A stretch of 33,138 nucleotides of DNA from JAPYTY01 sp036338435 (GTDB taxonomy: Bacteria; Acidobacteriota; UBA6911; RPQK01; JADFOI01), in the NCBI GenBank assembly GCA_036338435.1, contig JAYZCG010000020.1:1-33138 (forward strand), given 5' to 3'. Shown in pieces: positions 1 to 7,456 of this stretch. The notes beneath the pieces are model-generated. The model worked only from the letters and a program-made list of their open reading frames with translations, searched no databases and was not told the DNA's origin. A program made the position numbers and the translations under genes. Within the stretch, counting starts at the first letter, position 1. Each line of letters opens with the position of its first letter.

Positions 1-823
1 CCTGATTGAAGATGTGCATCTGAGCCCGAGAAACATGCGGAGCAATCATCCGGAAAAGTTCTACACCATCATCGACAATAGCCGAGGGATCATTATAGCC
101 CCAAATTAAGAGAGTCGGGGTGTGCAGTTTTCCCTCTTGAATCCACTGGTGCGATTCCTCTTTTTGCCGAGCTAGATGGGGGAGGAAGGTGGTTGAAAAG
201 AGCTCAGACATCTTTTCGATTGATTGGATGGTTTGTGGCCGTAAGGCAACCTCATGTCGGATATTGATCCATTCGTCGGTGATGCCGCCACCCGAGTAGG
301 AAAAGGCCGCACTCACCCATTTGAGACTTTTGCGAGTCAATAAGGGTTTGGGAGCATCGGCCATTAGTCTACCTCGTCGCATTTGCAAGCGCTCTTTAGC
401 ATTACTGGGGTTTTCTCCGGGGGCAATAGTGTTACTGTCCACTATGACCAGATTTTTCACTAATTCTGGATGTTCCAAGGTCAACCGGGTTACTACATAG
501 GCCCCGCGAGAATGTCCTACCAAGCTGACTTTATCCAGACCCAATGTCTGGATAAAGCTATAGGCATGTTCAACGATGGCACCCATTGTGTAATCCTCAT
601 CCGAGTGGGGAAGATCGGTGAACCCCTGACCCAGTTTGTCAAACGCGTAAACGTGAAACCATTTTACAAACCAGGGCCAGTTAAGATCCCAGTTGTCGGC
701 AAGGTCGATGTTGTCTTCGTTACCAAAATTACCACCATGAACAAGCACCAGAGGTTCACCTTCACCTTCTTCGAAGTATCGGGTCATTATCCCATCAACG
801 CGCACATACTTTGGGTTTTTCAT
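1..823 (-). CDS. alpha/beta hydrolase, partial (3' end outside window)
   Basis: This is a cytoplasmic-type alpha/beta-fold hydrolase without a signal peptide. Translation from the ATG at 823 gives about 274 codons and runs off the left edge without a stop. Visible landmarks are an oxyanion-type HGG at residues 29-31, the nucleophile elbow G-H-S-R-G with Ser at about 105, and a likely acidic residue in G-Y-N-D-P near the end (about residue 250). The catalytic His would lie beyond the edge. The layout resembles meta-cleavage-product hydrolases and related epoxide or ester hydrolases, but the substrate cannot be assigned. An AGGA about 12 bases upstream is a modest ribosome site. Asparaginase lies upstream on the same strand, 175 bases away, so the two are probably separate units. 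Confidence 0.85.
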   Translation of the reverse strand, partial: MKNPKYVRVDGIMTRYFEEGEGEPLVLVHGGNFGNEDNIDLADNWDLNWPWFVKWFHVYAFDKLGQGFTDLPHSDEDYTMGAIVEHAYSFIQTLGLDKVSLVGHSRGAYVVTRLTLEHPELVKNLVIVDSNTIAPGENPSNAKERLQMRRGRLMADAPKPLLTRKSLKWVSAAFSYSGGGITDEWINIRHEVALRPQTIQSIEKMSELFSTTFLPHLARQKEESHQWIQEGKLHTPTLLIWGYNDPSAIVDDGVELFRMIAPHVSRAQMHIFNQ

Positions 824-860
824 AATGCTTTATGTTCCTGGACGTAGATATTTTGTCTAT

Positions 861-883
861 CCTGGTTTCCACTACTAACCAGG
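861..883. promoter_or_regulatory. Dyad symmetry upstream of the partial hydrolase
   Basis: CCTGGTT at 861-867 and AACCAGG at 877-883 form a perfect 7-bp inverted repeat around a 9-base centre. It lies about 40 bases upstream of the hydrolase start on the minus strand. No T-run follows on either strand, so it is more likely an operator or leader hairpin than a terminator. No regulator gene adjoins it, so the role is a guess. Confidence 0.3.
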
Positions 884-998
884 GTGCCACCCTTGATTGC
901 AAGATCGTAGCTCATGGTTGGATTACTTTGCTATGCATTACCGACCATTTCTCTTCCGTTCACAAGGTCATGGTCCATATCAAATAGTCAGTCCCGGT

Positions 999-1982
999 TT
1001 ATCTATCCTCAAAAAAATCACGCAATTGGGAGCCATGCGTTAGACCATTTCCGAGTGCCAGCATGAGTTTGATCCTGGCCTTGGATCCAGAAAGATAATG
1101 GGCAAAATAACATCCTAATTCCTTCAAATGGCGGTGGGCTCCCTCATAGCCATAGGCATCGACTACCGGGCCAATGCCACATCGTGTCGTCATAACTACA
1201 GGTATTCCTATTTTAATGAAGCGAATCAGGTGGGGCAGAATGTTGGGAGGAACACGTCCCCCTCCGAGGGCTTCGATCACTATGCCTCGGGGTGTTATTT
1301 CCCGGAGGGCGTCCAACAAAGTTTCCTCAAATCCAGCAGTTAAAGAAATCAGTGGAACAGGGGAGGCACACTTAGGCTCCAAAACGGGAGACGGACGGAC
1401 AACAGTTCGGGTGATGGAGACTCTCCCAAAGGCAATTTCCCCAACTGGGCCGTAAGGAGGGGATTGGAAGGCATCCACCCTCTGGGTGTGGAGTTTCCTG
1501 AGTTCTTTGGCTGAATGGATTTGTTCATTCATAACAATCAAGGTGCCCAGGTTTGTTGCCTGGGGAGATATGGCCACGTGTATTGAAGAGATCAAATTTC
1601 TGAGTCCGTCATATCCGGCTTCGTTGGCTGAGCGCATTGCACCCGTGTATACGACAGGCAGCGAACCCGAATAACATAGATGAACCAGATACGCACTCTC
1701 CTCCATAGTGTCCGTTCCATGGGTAATCACCATGCCATCCCAATCATTCTGTTGAGCGTAACGGTTGACCTTCCGAGAAATTTTTTGGATATTTTCGAGA
1801 GAGATGTGTGCACCGGGAATGTTGAGAATATCTTCGGACACGATCTCTAAATCGTCAGGTAGGTGTTGAGTGAGACGTTGTTGAAAGTCCTGGCCCGTCA
1901 GGGATGGAACCGGGTGTTCGGATGTTGAAGTGCAATCCGTTGCAATGGTACCACCGGTTAAAAGGATCCCCACTTTTCGCAT
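999..1982 (-). CDS. L-asparaginase (type I/II family)
   Basis: This enzyme hydrolyses L-asparagine to aspartate and ammonia. The 327-aa product shows the two family signatures: T-G-G-T-I-A at residues 9-14 (nucleophile Thr12) and T-H-G-T-D-T-M-E-E starting at residue 87 (Thr90, Asp91). Lys163 in L-R-K-L-H-T completes the usual Thr-Thr-Asp-Lys set. The small C-terminal domain is present, with a C-G-I-G motif. There is no signal peptide, so it is probably cytoplasmic, as for AnsA-type enzymes. A strong AGGAGG lies 8 bases upstream of the ATG. Length is normal for the family. The reading frame is intact. Whether it also hydrolyses glutamine cannot be told from sequence. Confidence 0.93.
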   Translation of the reverse strand: MRKVGILLTGGTIATDCTSTSEHPVPSLTGQDFQQRLTQHLPDDLEIVSEDILNIPGAHISLENIQKISRKVNRYAQQNDWDGMVITHGTDTMEESAYLVHLCYSGSLPVVYTGAMRSANEAGYDGLRNLISSIHVAISPQATNLGTLIVMNEQIHSAKELRKLHTQRVDAFQSPPYGPVGEIAFGRVSITRTVVRPSPVLEPKCASPVPLISLTAGFEETLLDALREITPRGIVIEALGGGRVPPNILPHLIRFIKIGIPVVMTTRCGIGPVVDAYGYEGAHRHLKELGCYFAHYLSGSKARIKLMLALGNGLTHGSQLRDFFEDR

Positions 1983-2212
1983 TCCTCACTCCTCCTGGTT
2001 CGTTAGTCGTATGGCTATCTATTCTGAACTATTACTGTCCTGAGTTGTAGTCCGCTACTGTAACTAAATAGATGATGTAGAGACAATGCGGAAAAAGTTT
2101 TGTACGTTAGTTTGGAGAAGGTCCCAGAAAAAATAAGTCGTATTGGACTGCTCGACCACACCAATTCTTCCACAACTGCGTGAGTTCGAGAAAATAAATT
2201 CAAGAATCGGGG

Positions 2213-2242
2213 TTGACTTCTAGATTTTACCTCTGGTAGCTT
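2213..2242 (+). promoter_or_regulatory. Putative promoter of the TPR-VWA-MoxR unit
   Basis: TTGACT at 2213-2218 and TAGCTT at 2237-2242 are separated by 18 bases, with TCTG just before the second hexamer. The same arrangement lies upstream of the DUF58 gene at 17554-17583. Predicted transcription would start near 2249, one or two bases before the GTG start codon at 2251. That would fit a nearly leaderless transcript and the lack of a Shine-Dalgarno sequence there. The -10 match to the sigma-70 consensus is weak, so support rests mainly on the repeated pattern. Confidence 0.4.
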
Positions 2243-2250
2243 GACACGCT

Positions 2251-2859
2251 GTGAGAAGTACAGAATTCAAGATTCTTCCCCTGTTATTGGCTCTGCTCGT
2301 TATCGTTTCTCTGGGCTTCTTGTCCTATAGTTATCTCCAGTCGTCTGTGACAAGTCGCCAGGAGCAGGCCCAGGAGCTCGAGGATGGCAACAAGTCAGAG
2401 GAGGCGATGGATGCATACCGAAGCCTAGCCGGATATCTTGGGAACTTGTCGGTATTAAAGTCACGCTTCGAAGAGGAGTATTCTTCAGCAATGGTTGCCC
2501 AGTTAAGGCTTCTTTACGCGATGCAAAAATATGATGAAGCGATAGAGCTAGCAGATATTTGCATTCAAGAAAACATCAGTGATTTGGCTGCTGCGTACTT
2601 CTGGAGTGGAAATGCCTTTTTCGAAAAAGGCATCAATGAAGAGGCGATGGAAGATGCATATGCCTGGTTCAACCGTTCCCAAGATCAGTATCGTAAAGCG
2701 TTGGAACAGGATGTTCAGCAGAGGTGGAACATCCGATTTAACTATGAGTTGATCAGAACTGCCTTAGAACAGGCAGAGCAAGATCAGGACGACAAACCGG
2801 TTAAGGTTTTGCGCCCCAAAGACCAGATTCAGCAAGGTGATACCAAGATAGCAGGATAA
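2251..2859 (+). CDS. Membrane-anchored TPR-like protein (MxaK/BatC-like position)
   Basis: This 202-aa protein has one N-terminal membrane helix (about residues 7-29). A soluble region follows with helical pairs resembling tetratricopeptide repeats, such as A-M-Q-K-Y-D-E-A-I near 90-98 and a second unit near 115-125. The tail is charged and poor in hydrophobic residues. An in-frame TGA at 2242-2244 makes the GTG at 2251 the first possible start, and no ribosome site is visible. The stop is only five bases before the next gene. In mxa and bat operons a small TPR or MxaK protein sits beside the VWA proteins, and the position and size here match that role. This is a context argument, since TPR-like sequence is not diagnostic. 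Confidence 0.75.
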   Translation: MRSTEFKILPLLLALLVIVSLGFLSYSYLQSSVTSRQEQAQELEDGNKSEEAMDAYRSLAGYLGNLSVLKSRFEEEYSSAMVAQLRLLYAMQKYDEAIELADICIQENISDLAAAYFWSGNAFFEKGINEEAMEDAYAWFNRSQDQYRKALEQDVQQRWNIRFNYELIRTALEQAEQDQDDKPVKVLRPKDQIQQGDTKIAG

Positions 2860-2864
2860 GACTT

Positions 2865-3968
2865 TTGCCCATCGGCGTCTCTAAAACGCTCAACTCACTT
2901 TTCGTCGTCATTTGTGTGGCTGCCGTGGCCGCTCTCCTTTGGTTGATGGTCTACTACGTAGTGCCAGTCAGCTTTGGTTATCCCGAGGCACTTAACTTAC
3001 TTTTCTTGTTGCCCGTAGCTGCTTTCCTTTTTTGGATAACCCTTTACTATGTAGAAAAGGTAAGAAGTCAGTTCCAGATGGCAAGTGTGCGGCGTGTGAG
3101 TTACACCTCGAGTCCTTTCCGATACTTCCGGCTGACCTTCTGGTTTGTGTTGGGGTGTGGCTGTTTAGTATTGGCTGCAGCTGAGCCTGAGATAGAGATT
3201 ACTGATGAGGAAGAGATCTACCGCAAAGTCAATGTGGTTTTTCTCCTAGATACTTCCCTGTCTATGAGATCCCGGGATATTGCCCCTTCCCGTATTGCGA
3301 GAGCTCGACAAGAGATTCAGAATTTTATCCTTCACCGAAATGATAATATTGGGCAGATTGGACTTGTCACTTTTGCTGGATCCAGTGTGATCCTCTCCTA
3401 TCTAACTAGTGACACTTCAAACATCTTGTTTTACTTAGACTATCTGCGTGCTGAGGTCAATCCCACTTTCGGTACTGATATAGGAGCAGGGTTTAAAAAC
3501 GGTCTATTGTTGGTAGAAAAGGAGCAAGAGGTTGAAGAATCACTTAAACCGGAAGATATGATTTTCATTCTGATATCTGATGGAGAGGATCATGGCGAGG
3601 CTCTTCGGGAAGGAGTCCAGAAGGCAATAGGAGTGGGTTTGCGGACCTACTGTGTGGGACTAGGAACACAGCTTGGAGGCTATATACCTATTGGAGAGAG
3701 AGATGGGCACACAGTTTTTCTTGTTAATGAGGAAGGTGACCGTATCTTAGCTACCTTTGATGAGAGTACACTGAGGTGGGTAGCCGGTGCCACGGGAGGC
3801 CGGTACTATCGATCTGCATCGGGTACCGAACTCTACAAGAACCTCAATGACATTCTTTGGAACGAAAGGAAAGTTGTGGGTACAAAAACTGTTACAGAGA
3901 CCACTCCTCTTTACTATTGGTTTATCATCACGGGCTTTGCTTCATTAGCAATATTTTTAATTGATTGA
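2865..3968 (+). CDS. VWA-domain membrane protein (BatA/BatB/MxaL-like)
   Basis: This 367-aa protein carries N-terminal membrane helices at about 10-33, 42-63 and 90-106, a von Willebrand A domain at about 122-330, and a C-terminal helix at about 350-365. The metal-ion-dependent adhesion site D-T-S-L-S is at 129-133 (Asp129, Ser131, Ser133), with the later S-D-G-E-D motif also present. The start is TTG, preceded by AGGA at 2853-2856 inside the end of the upstream gene, so translation is probably coupled. In this family the VWA domain faces the periplasm and works with a MoxR ATPase in maturing or assembling envelope proteins. The MoxR gene follows directly. The client protein is unknown. Confidence 0.88.
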   Translation: MPIGVSKTLNSLFVVICVAAVAALLWLMVYYVVPVSFGYPEALNLLFLLPVAAFLFWITLYYVEKVRSQFQMASVRRVSYTSSPFRYFRLTFWFVLGCGCLVLAAAEPEIEITDEEEIYRKVNVVFLLDTSLSMRSRDIAPSRIARARQEIQNFILHRNDNIGQIGLVTFAGSSVILSYLTSDTSNILFYLDYLRAEVNPTFGTDIGAGFKNGLLLVEKEQEVEESLKPEDMIFILISDGEDHGEALREGVQKAIGVGLRTYCVGLGTQLGGYIPIGERDGHTVFLVNEEGDRILATFDESTLRWVAGATGGRYYRSASGTELYKNLNDILWNERKVVGTKTVTETTPLYYWFIITGFASLAIFLID

Positions 3969-4049
3969 CCTGAGGGGACTCACTACTTACACTTACAATT
4001 GTCGATCGCGTCTGGACAAGAACAAAATGAATTACCAGGTAAAAGCGTT

Positions 4050-5060
4050 ATGAATCAAGACGAGGCCATCAAACTTCTGCGCGGCATAGAGGAAGACATT
4101 AACTCCATAATCATTGGACAGGATCAGATGGTCCGCCTTCTCCTGGTTGGCCTTTTTACGGAGATCCCCTACTCTTTCAAGAAAGACGAGGAGTCAAATG
4201 GTCATCGTGGAGGTTGTGCTCATATTTTGTTGGAAGGGGTTCCAGGCGTGGCCAAAACTCTAGCAGTTGTGGCTATTTCTAGCATGATCAATGCGAAGTT
4301 CCAGCGGATTCAACTCACCCCTGATCTTCTTCCTGCAGATATAGTAGGAACACGAATTTTTGACCCCTCTGCAGGCACTTTTGGGGTGGAACGTGGCCCT
4401 ATCTTCACGAACATTTTATTGGCAGATGAGGTCAATCGAGCAACGCCCAAGACGCAGAGTGCTTTGTTGGAAGCAATGCAGGAACGTCAGGTCACTCTAG
4501 GAGACAACACATTCAAGCTCGATGACCCTTTTTGGGTGTTGGCAACTCAGAATCCTGTGGAGCAAGAAGGTGTTTACATTTTGCCGGAGGCTCAGAAGGA
4601 TAGGTTTTCAATGATGCTCAGAGTAGAGTATCCAGAACACGAGGATGAGCTGACCATGCTTCGTGCTGACATTGGTCAGATTGAGCTCAAGCCTTTGTTC
4701 GAACCAACGGCAGTGGTCGAAATTCGGGAATTGATCCGGAAAACCTATGTTGATGATCGTGTCAGAGAGTACATTGTACGTCTGGGACGTGCGACTCGGA
4801 ATCCCAAGGAATACGGTCTTGACCAGATTGCCGAATCTGTCACTGTCGGGATCTCTCCCCGTGCCTACCATCACCTCTTGGCCTTGGCCAAGACCACGGC
4901 GTTTTTTCACGAGCGTGATTATGTTATGCCTACCGATGTGAAGGAGGTTGTGATTCCTGCCCTTCGACATCGCATTATCCGCAGTGTACAGGCAGAAGCC
5001 GCTCGCCTATCCACGGACGACATTCTGGCACAAATTCTGGAACAGATTCCCATTCCCTAA
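4050..5060 (+). CDS. MoxR-family AAA+ ATPase
   Basis: This is a cytoplasmic AAA+ chaperone-type ATPase of the MoxR group. Walker A is G-V-P-G-V-A-K-T at about 63-70, Walker B is L-L-A-D-E at about 123-127, and sensor 1 is T-Q-N at about 166-168. A lid domain with I-S-P-R-A-Y follows. The length of 336 aa is typical. The frame is open back to a TTG at 3999, but the ATG at 4050 fits the family N-terminus better and has AGG upstream. MoxR proteins usually precede a DUF58 gene, but here the next gene on the strand is an unrelated hydrolase. The DUF58 gene lies about 12.6 kb downstream. The protein is expected to act with the VWA protein just upstream. Confidence 0.93.
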   Translation: MNQDEAIKLLRGIEEDINSIIIGQDQMVRLLLVGLFTEIPYSFKKDEESNGHRGGCAHILLEGVPGVAKTLAVVAISSMINAKFQRIQLTPDLLPADIVGTRIFDPSAGTFGVERGPIFTNILLADEVNRATPKTQSALLEAMQERQVTLGDNTFKLDDPFWVLATQNPVEQEGVYILPEAQKDRFSMMLRVEYPEHEDELTMLRADIGQIELKPLFEPTAVVEIRELIRKTYVDDRVREYIVRLGRATRNPKEYGLDQIAESVTVGISPRAYHHLLALAKTTAFFHERDYVMPTDVKEVVIPALRHRIIRSVQAEAARLSTDDILAQILEQIPIP

Positions 5061-5164
5061 GGAGTGCAAGGAACCAGTATGTTCCGTGTCAAGCACTGTA
5101 TGTTTTCTGACTTCTGATTTTCCCCTATCCTCTGCATCCACTCGTTTCAGATTTTTTTTGAGAC

Positions 5165-5193
5165 TTGTAACTGACCACCAATTGAGTTGTAAT
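5165..5193 (+). promoter_or_regulatory. Possible sigma-70-like promoter of hydrolase A
   Basis: TTGTAA at 5165-5170 and TGTAAT at 5188-5193 are spaced by 17 bases. The -10 matches consensus at five of six positions and the -35 at four of six. The predicted start, near 5200, would give a leader of about 39 bases before the ATG at 5239, with GAGAGGAT as ribosome site. This would allow hydrolase A to be expressed separately from MoxR. Confidence 0.35.
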
Positions 5194-5238
5194 CGATACT
5201 AGTTCGATGCTTAATGACCCCACAGAGAGGATATAGAG

Positions 5239-6609
5239 ATGAACAAAAGCATTCTAATGACGTCTATTCTAATTGTATTCTTGTGTTCCGGCTTGCAATT
5301 GCTAAACGCTGAGTGGTTTCCGCCCTCCAAGTTGTCCCGTCAGAAGATAGTTGAGACATCTCACAAGGTGTTGGGAATGGTGGACATTCCAATCACTACC
5401 GAGGAAGAGATATCCCGCATGCAAATTTTAGAGATGGACTGGGACATTGCTGTCCAGATATATGAGCCCCGGGATCTTTCCGCTGTCCCGGTGGGACCTG
5501 ATGGCAAAAAAGCAGGCGTTTTTCTTATCCACGGAGGCGGAGGAGATCATCGAAGCAAGGATGGATTAGCACGTCTTCTTTCTGGAAAATTTGGCTTTAA
5601 AGTGGTCAGCATGAGTTATCCGGGATATCTATATCTCTTGAACGAGACTCATGATTGGCCGGGTGAACCAGTCAATCCGGATGGGACACTCCGAGTCCCA
5701 ATGTGGCATAAGGACAAACTGATCACACCAGATCAATATGAGCATGTCCAGGACAAATCGATGTTGGATCGTTATGGGACTCTGCAACTAGCCTGCGCCA
5801 AAGAGGGAACTGATTTCTATCATCGCATGGCTGCATTTCCGGTTGTTTTTGAGGAAGCAGGCAAGAACCTGATGAGTCGTCATTTACCAGAAGATGAGTA
5901 CTCCATATACATCCACGGCCATTCCACGGGAGGGCCATTCTCGTTCATGCTGACTCAACGGGTACCCAATATCGTGGGCGTTCTAGGAATGGAGAACTCA
6001 CCCTTTGGATACATTTACTCACAACTTATTGGCGGGCGTACTTGGAATCTACCCTTCAACTGTCTTAGTGAGTTCACATGGCGGCTTACTGCCATGTATG
6101 CAGGATCTGAGGCACTCGACAATGAGGGTGGACAGGCGTTAATGCACCTTCCCAAGTTGATGGAACAAGTTTTGGAGAGCTATCAAAGAAGTACCACGTC
6201 CCCTCGCTTCAAAGCGGAGTATCCGGTTCACCTTAATGGGGTTGAAGCCCTGATCGCTGCCGCCCGAGCTACGGCAGAACGTCTCTCTCTTGATACCGAA
6301 GAGACAGCAGAGATGATTAGTCGATATCGTAGCTATCCTCGCGAACTAAGCGGGGTGGATGACAAACCAGTTCCGCCGGTACTATTTAGTATCGCTCAAA
6401 AAAGTAAAGATCATACCTATGAAGGTTACACTCAGATAGTTCTTCCAATGTTTGATGCCATGAATCGAGCCCCCAAAGTGAGACTAGTGCTTTTTGAGGC
6501 GGGCTATCACAGTTATTCTCGTCCTGAACCCGACCTGCCCATGGGGCTTGCCCCAGCGATGGTTCAGCTGTGGCATGACGCTATTATGGGCGGATACTAC
6601 AGTGAATGA
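5239..6609 (+). CDS. Secreted alpha/beta hydrolase, paralogue A
   Basis: This 456-aa exported hydrolase has a cleavable signal peptide (about 1-24). Features of the fold are an oxyanion-region L-I-H-G-G-G-G at about 96-102, the nucleophile elbow G-H-S-T-G-G with Ser229, a candidate acid in S-K-D-H-T-Y-E-G-Y, and a conserved late His424 in G-Y-H-S-Y-S-R-P. Two further full-length homologues lie at 9083-10468 and 14050-15417. All three share unusual blocks (R-Y-G-T near 178-181, F-Y-H-R-M near 193-197, F-K-A-E-Y-P-V-H-L-N-G), so they form a distinct family that I cannot tie to a known substrate. The gene lies 178 bases after moxR and is convergent with the small Tat protein gene. It probably acts in the periplasm on an ester or similar bond. 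Confidence 0.88.
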   Translation: MNKSILMTSILIVFLCSGLQLLNAEWFPPSKLSRQKIVETSHKVLGMVDIPITTEEEISRMQILEMDWDIAVQIYEPRDLSAVPVGPDGKKAGVFLIHGGGGDHRSKDGLARLLSGKFGFKVVSMSYPGYLYLLNETHDWPGEPVNPDGTLRVPMWHKDKLITPDQYEHVQDKSMLDRYGTLQLACAKEGTDFYHRMAAFPVVFEEAGKNLMSRHLPEDEYSIYIHGHSTGGPFSFMLTQRVPNIVGVLGMENSPFGYIYSQLIGGRTWNLPFNCLSEFTWRLTAMYAGSEALDNEGGQALMHLPKLMEQVLESYQRSTTSPRFKAEYPVHLNGVEALIAAARATAERLSLDTEETAEMISRYRSYPRELSGVDDKPVPPVLFSIAQKSKDHTYEGYTQIVLPMFDAMNRAPKVRLVLFEAGYHSYSRPEPDLPMGLAPAMVQLWHDAIMGGYYSE

Positions 6610-6771
6610 TAGAGACTGAGCTCAGATCATACAAATAGGTGGTACGGAAGCAGGCGGAAAGAAACCTACGCGAGACAGCAAAAAAGTACTAGTTCTATCA
6701 ATGTGTGGAGAGAAAGCACGTTGACGAGATTGCCGCGCTGTGCACAGTCAGGGTAAGGCCTCAAGTATCGA

Positions 6772-7431
6772 CTAGTATTTCTTAAAGGACTTCTTGAAAT
6801 GTTCTCGGCGTTCTTCCTCTTCTTCCCAGGTCAGGGGGCCCTTCCAGCCGGCGAGGTCCCAGCCGGTTCGTATTCCAGGCTGATTCGGATTGCTGATTTG
6901 ATGATCATTGCCTGGATGGACGACAGGGATTCCATTTGCGCTACGTGGGATCGTGTGTTGAGGATAGTTTTGATAAAAAACGATAAAAACCCGGGCACGA
7001 ATCAGCCGATAAATGCTTTGTAGTTTATATAGAACTTGTGAATCAAAGCTGTCCGTGCCGTCAGCAATCATGTTGAGGTAGTCAGCTCGGTTTGTCTCGG
7101 ATAATTCGACAAAGCTCTTACCCCCAAAGTGAACGGCACTTTCGTTGTTGAATAGGACAAGATCCTGATCCGATATGGATCCTACCCCTTTAAGGATTTC
7201 TGCCGTAATATTATAGATTTCGAGATCCTTGTAGCCAGGGTCACCGGGACTGGAAGGTATAAGTGTATCTCCCAACTTGGCCATGACTTGTGTGCGGTCG
7301 TAATCTACGGGAAGCGTTTTTTCTGCCACCTGACCCGAGGTAGAGCCTACCCCAGAGACTGCTGCAGCGACGGTCCCAACACTACCCTTCTTAATAAATC
7401 CTCTACGAGAAACTTTTTCTTTTTTGGACAT
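6772..7431 (-). CDS. Tat-signal small subunit, gluconate 2-dehydrogenase subunit 3 family
   Basis: This 219-aa protein begins with a twin-arginine signal (S-R-R-G-F-I-K-K, Arg9-Arg10) and a hydrophobic stretch, then a helical domain of the gluconate 2-dehydrogenase subunit 3 type. The frame extends 23 codons upstream, but the ATG at 7431 has a good site (GAGG) about 10 bases away and places the Tat motif correctly. It lies 25 bases downstream of the GMC oxidoreductase gene, so the two form one operon. In known complexes this subunit accompanies the flavoprotein and provides export. The C-terminus is very acidic, then basic (W-E-E-E-E-E followed by K-K-S-F-K-K). No cytochrome c subunit gene is nearby. 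Confidence 0.85.
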   Translation of the reverse strand: MSKKEKVSRRGFIKKGSVGTVAAAVSGVGSTSGQVAEKTLPVDYDRTQVMAKLGDTLIPSSPGDPGYKDLEIYNITAEILKGVGSISDQDLVLFNNESAVHFGGKSFVELSETNRADYLNMIADGTDSFDSQVLYKLQSIYRLIRARVFIVFYQNYPQHTIPRSANGIPVVHPGNDHQISNPNQPGIRTGWDLAGWKGPLTWEEEEERREHFKKSFKKY

Positions 7432-7456
7432 CGTATCTTTTCCTCGGCTATTTTCT

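Noticed and set aside
470..847. A 125-codon plus-strand frame opposite the partial hydrolase
   Set aside because: The minus-strand frame has a full catalytic elbow and family pattern, so the plus frame is a shadow.
3999..4049. Extended MoxR start at a TTG codon, adding 17 residues
   Set aside because: The extra residues have no family match and no good ribosome site; the ATG at 4050 gives the normal MoxR N-terminus.
6684..6780. AGTACTAGT / ACTAGTATT repeat after hydrolase A
   Set aside because: It is imperfect and widely spaced, so chance is a sufficient explanation.
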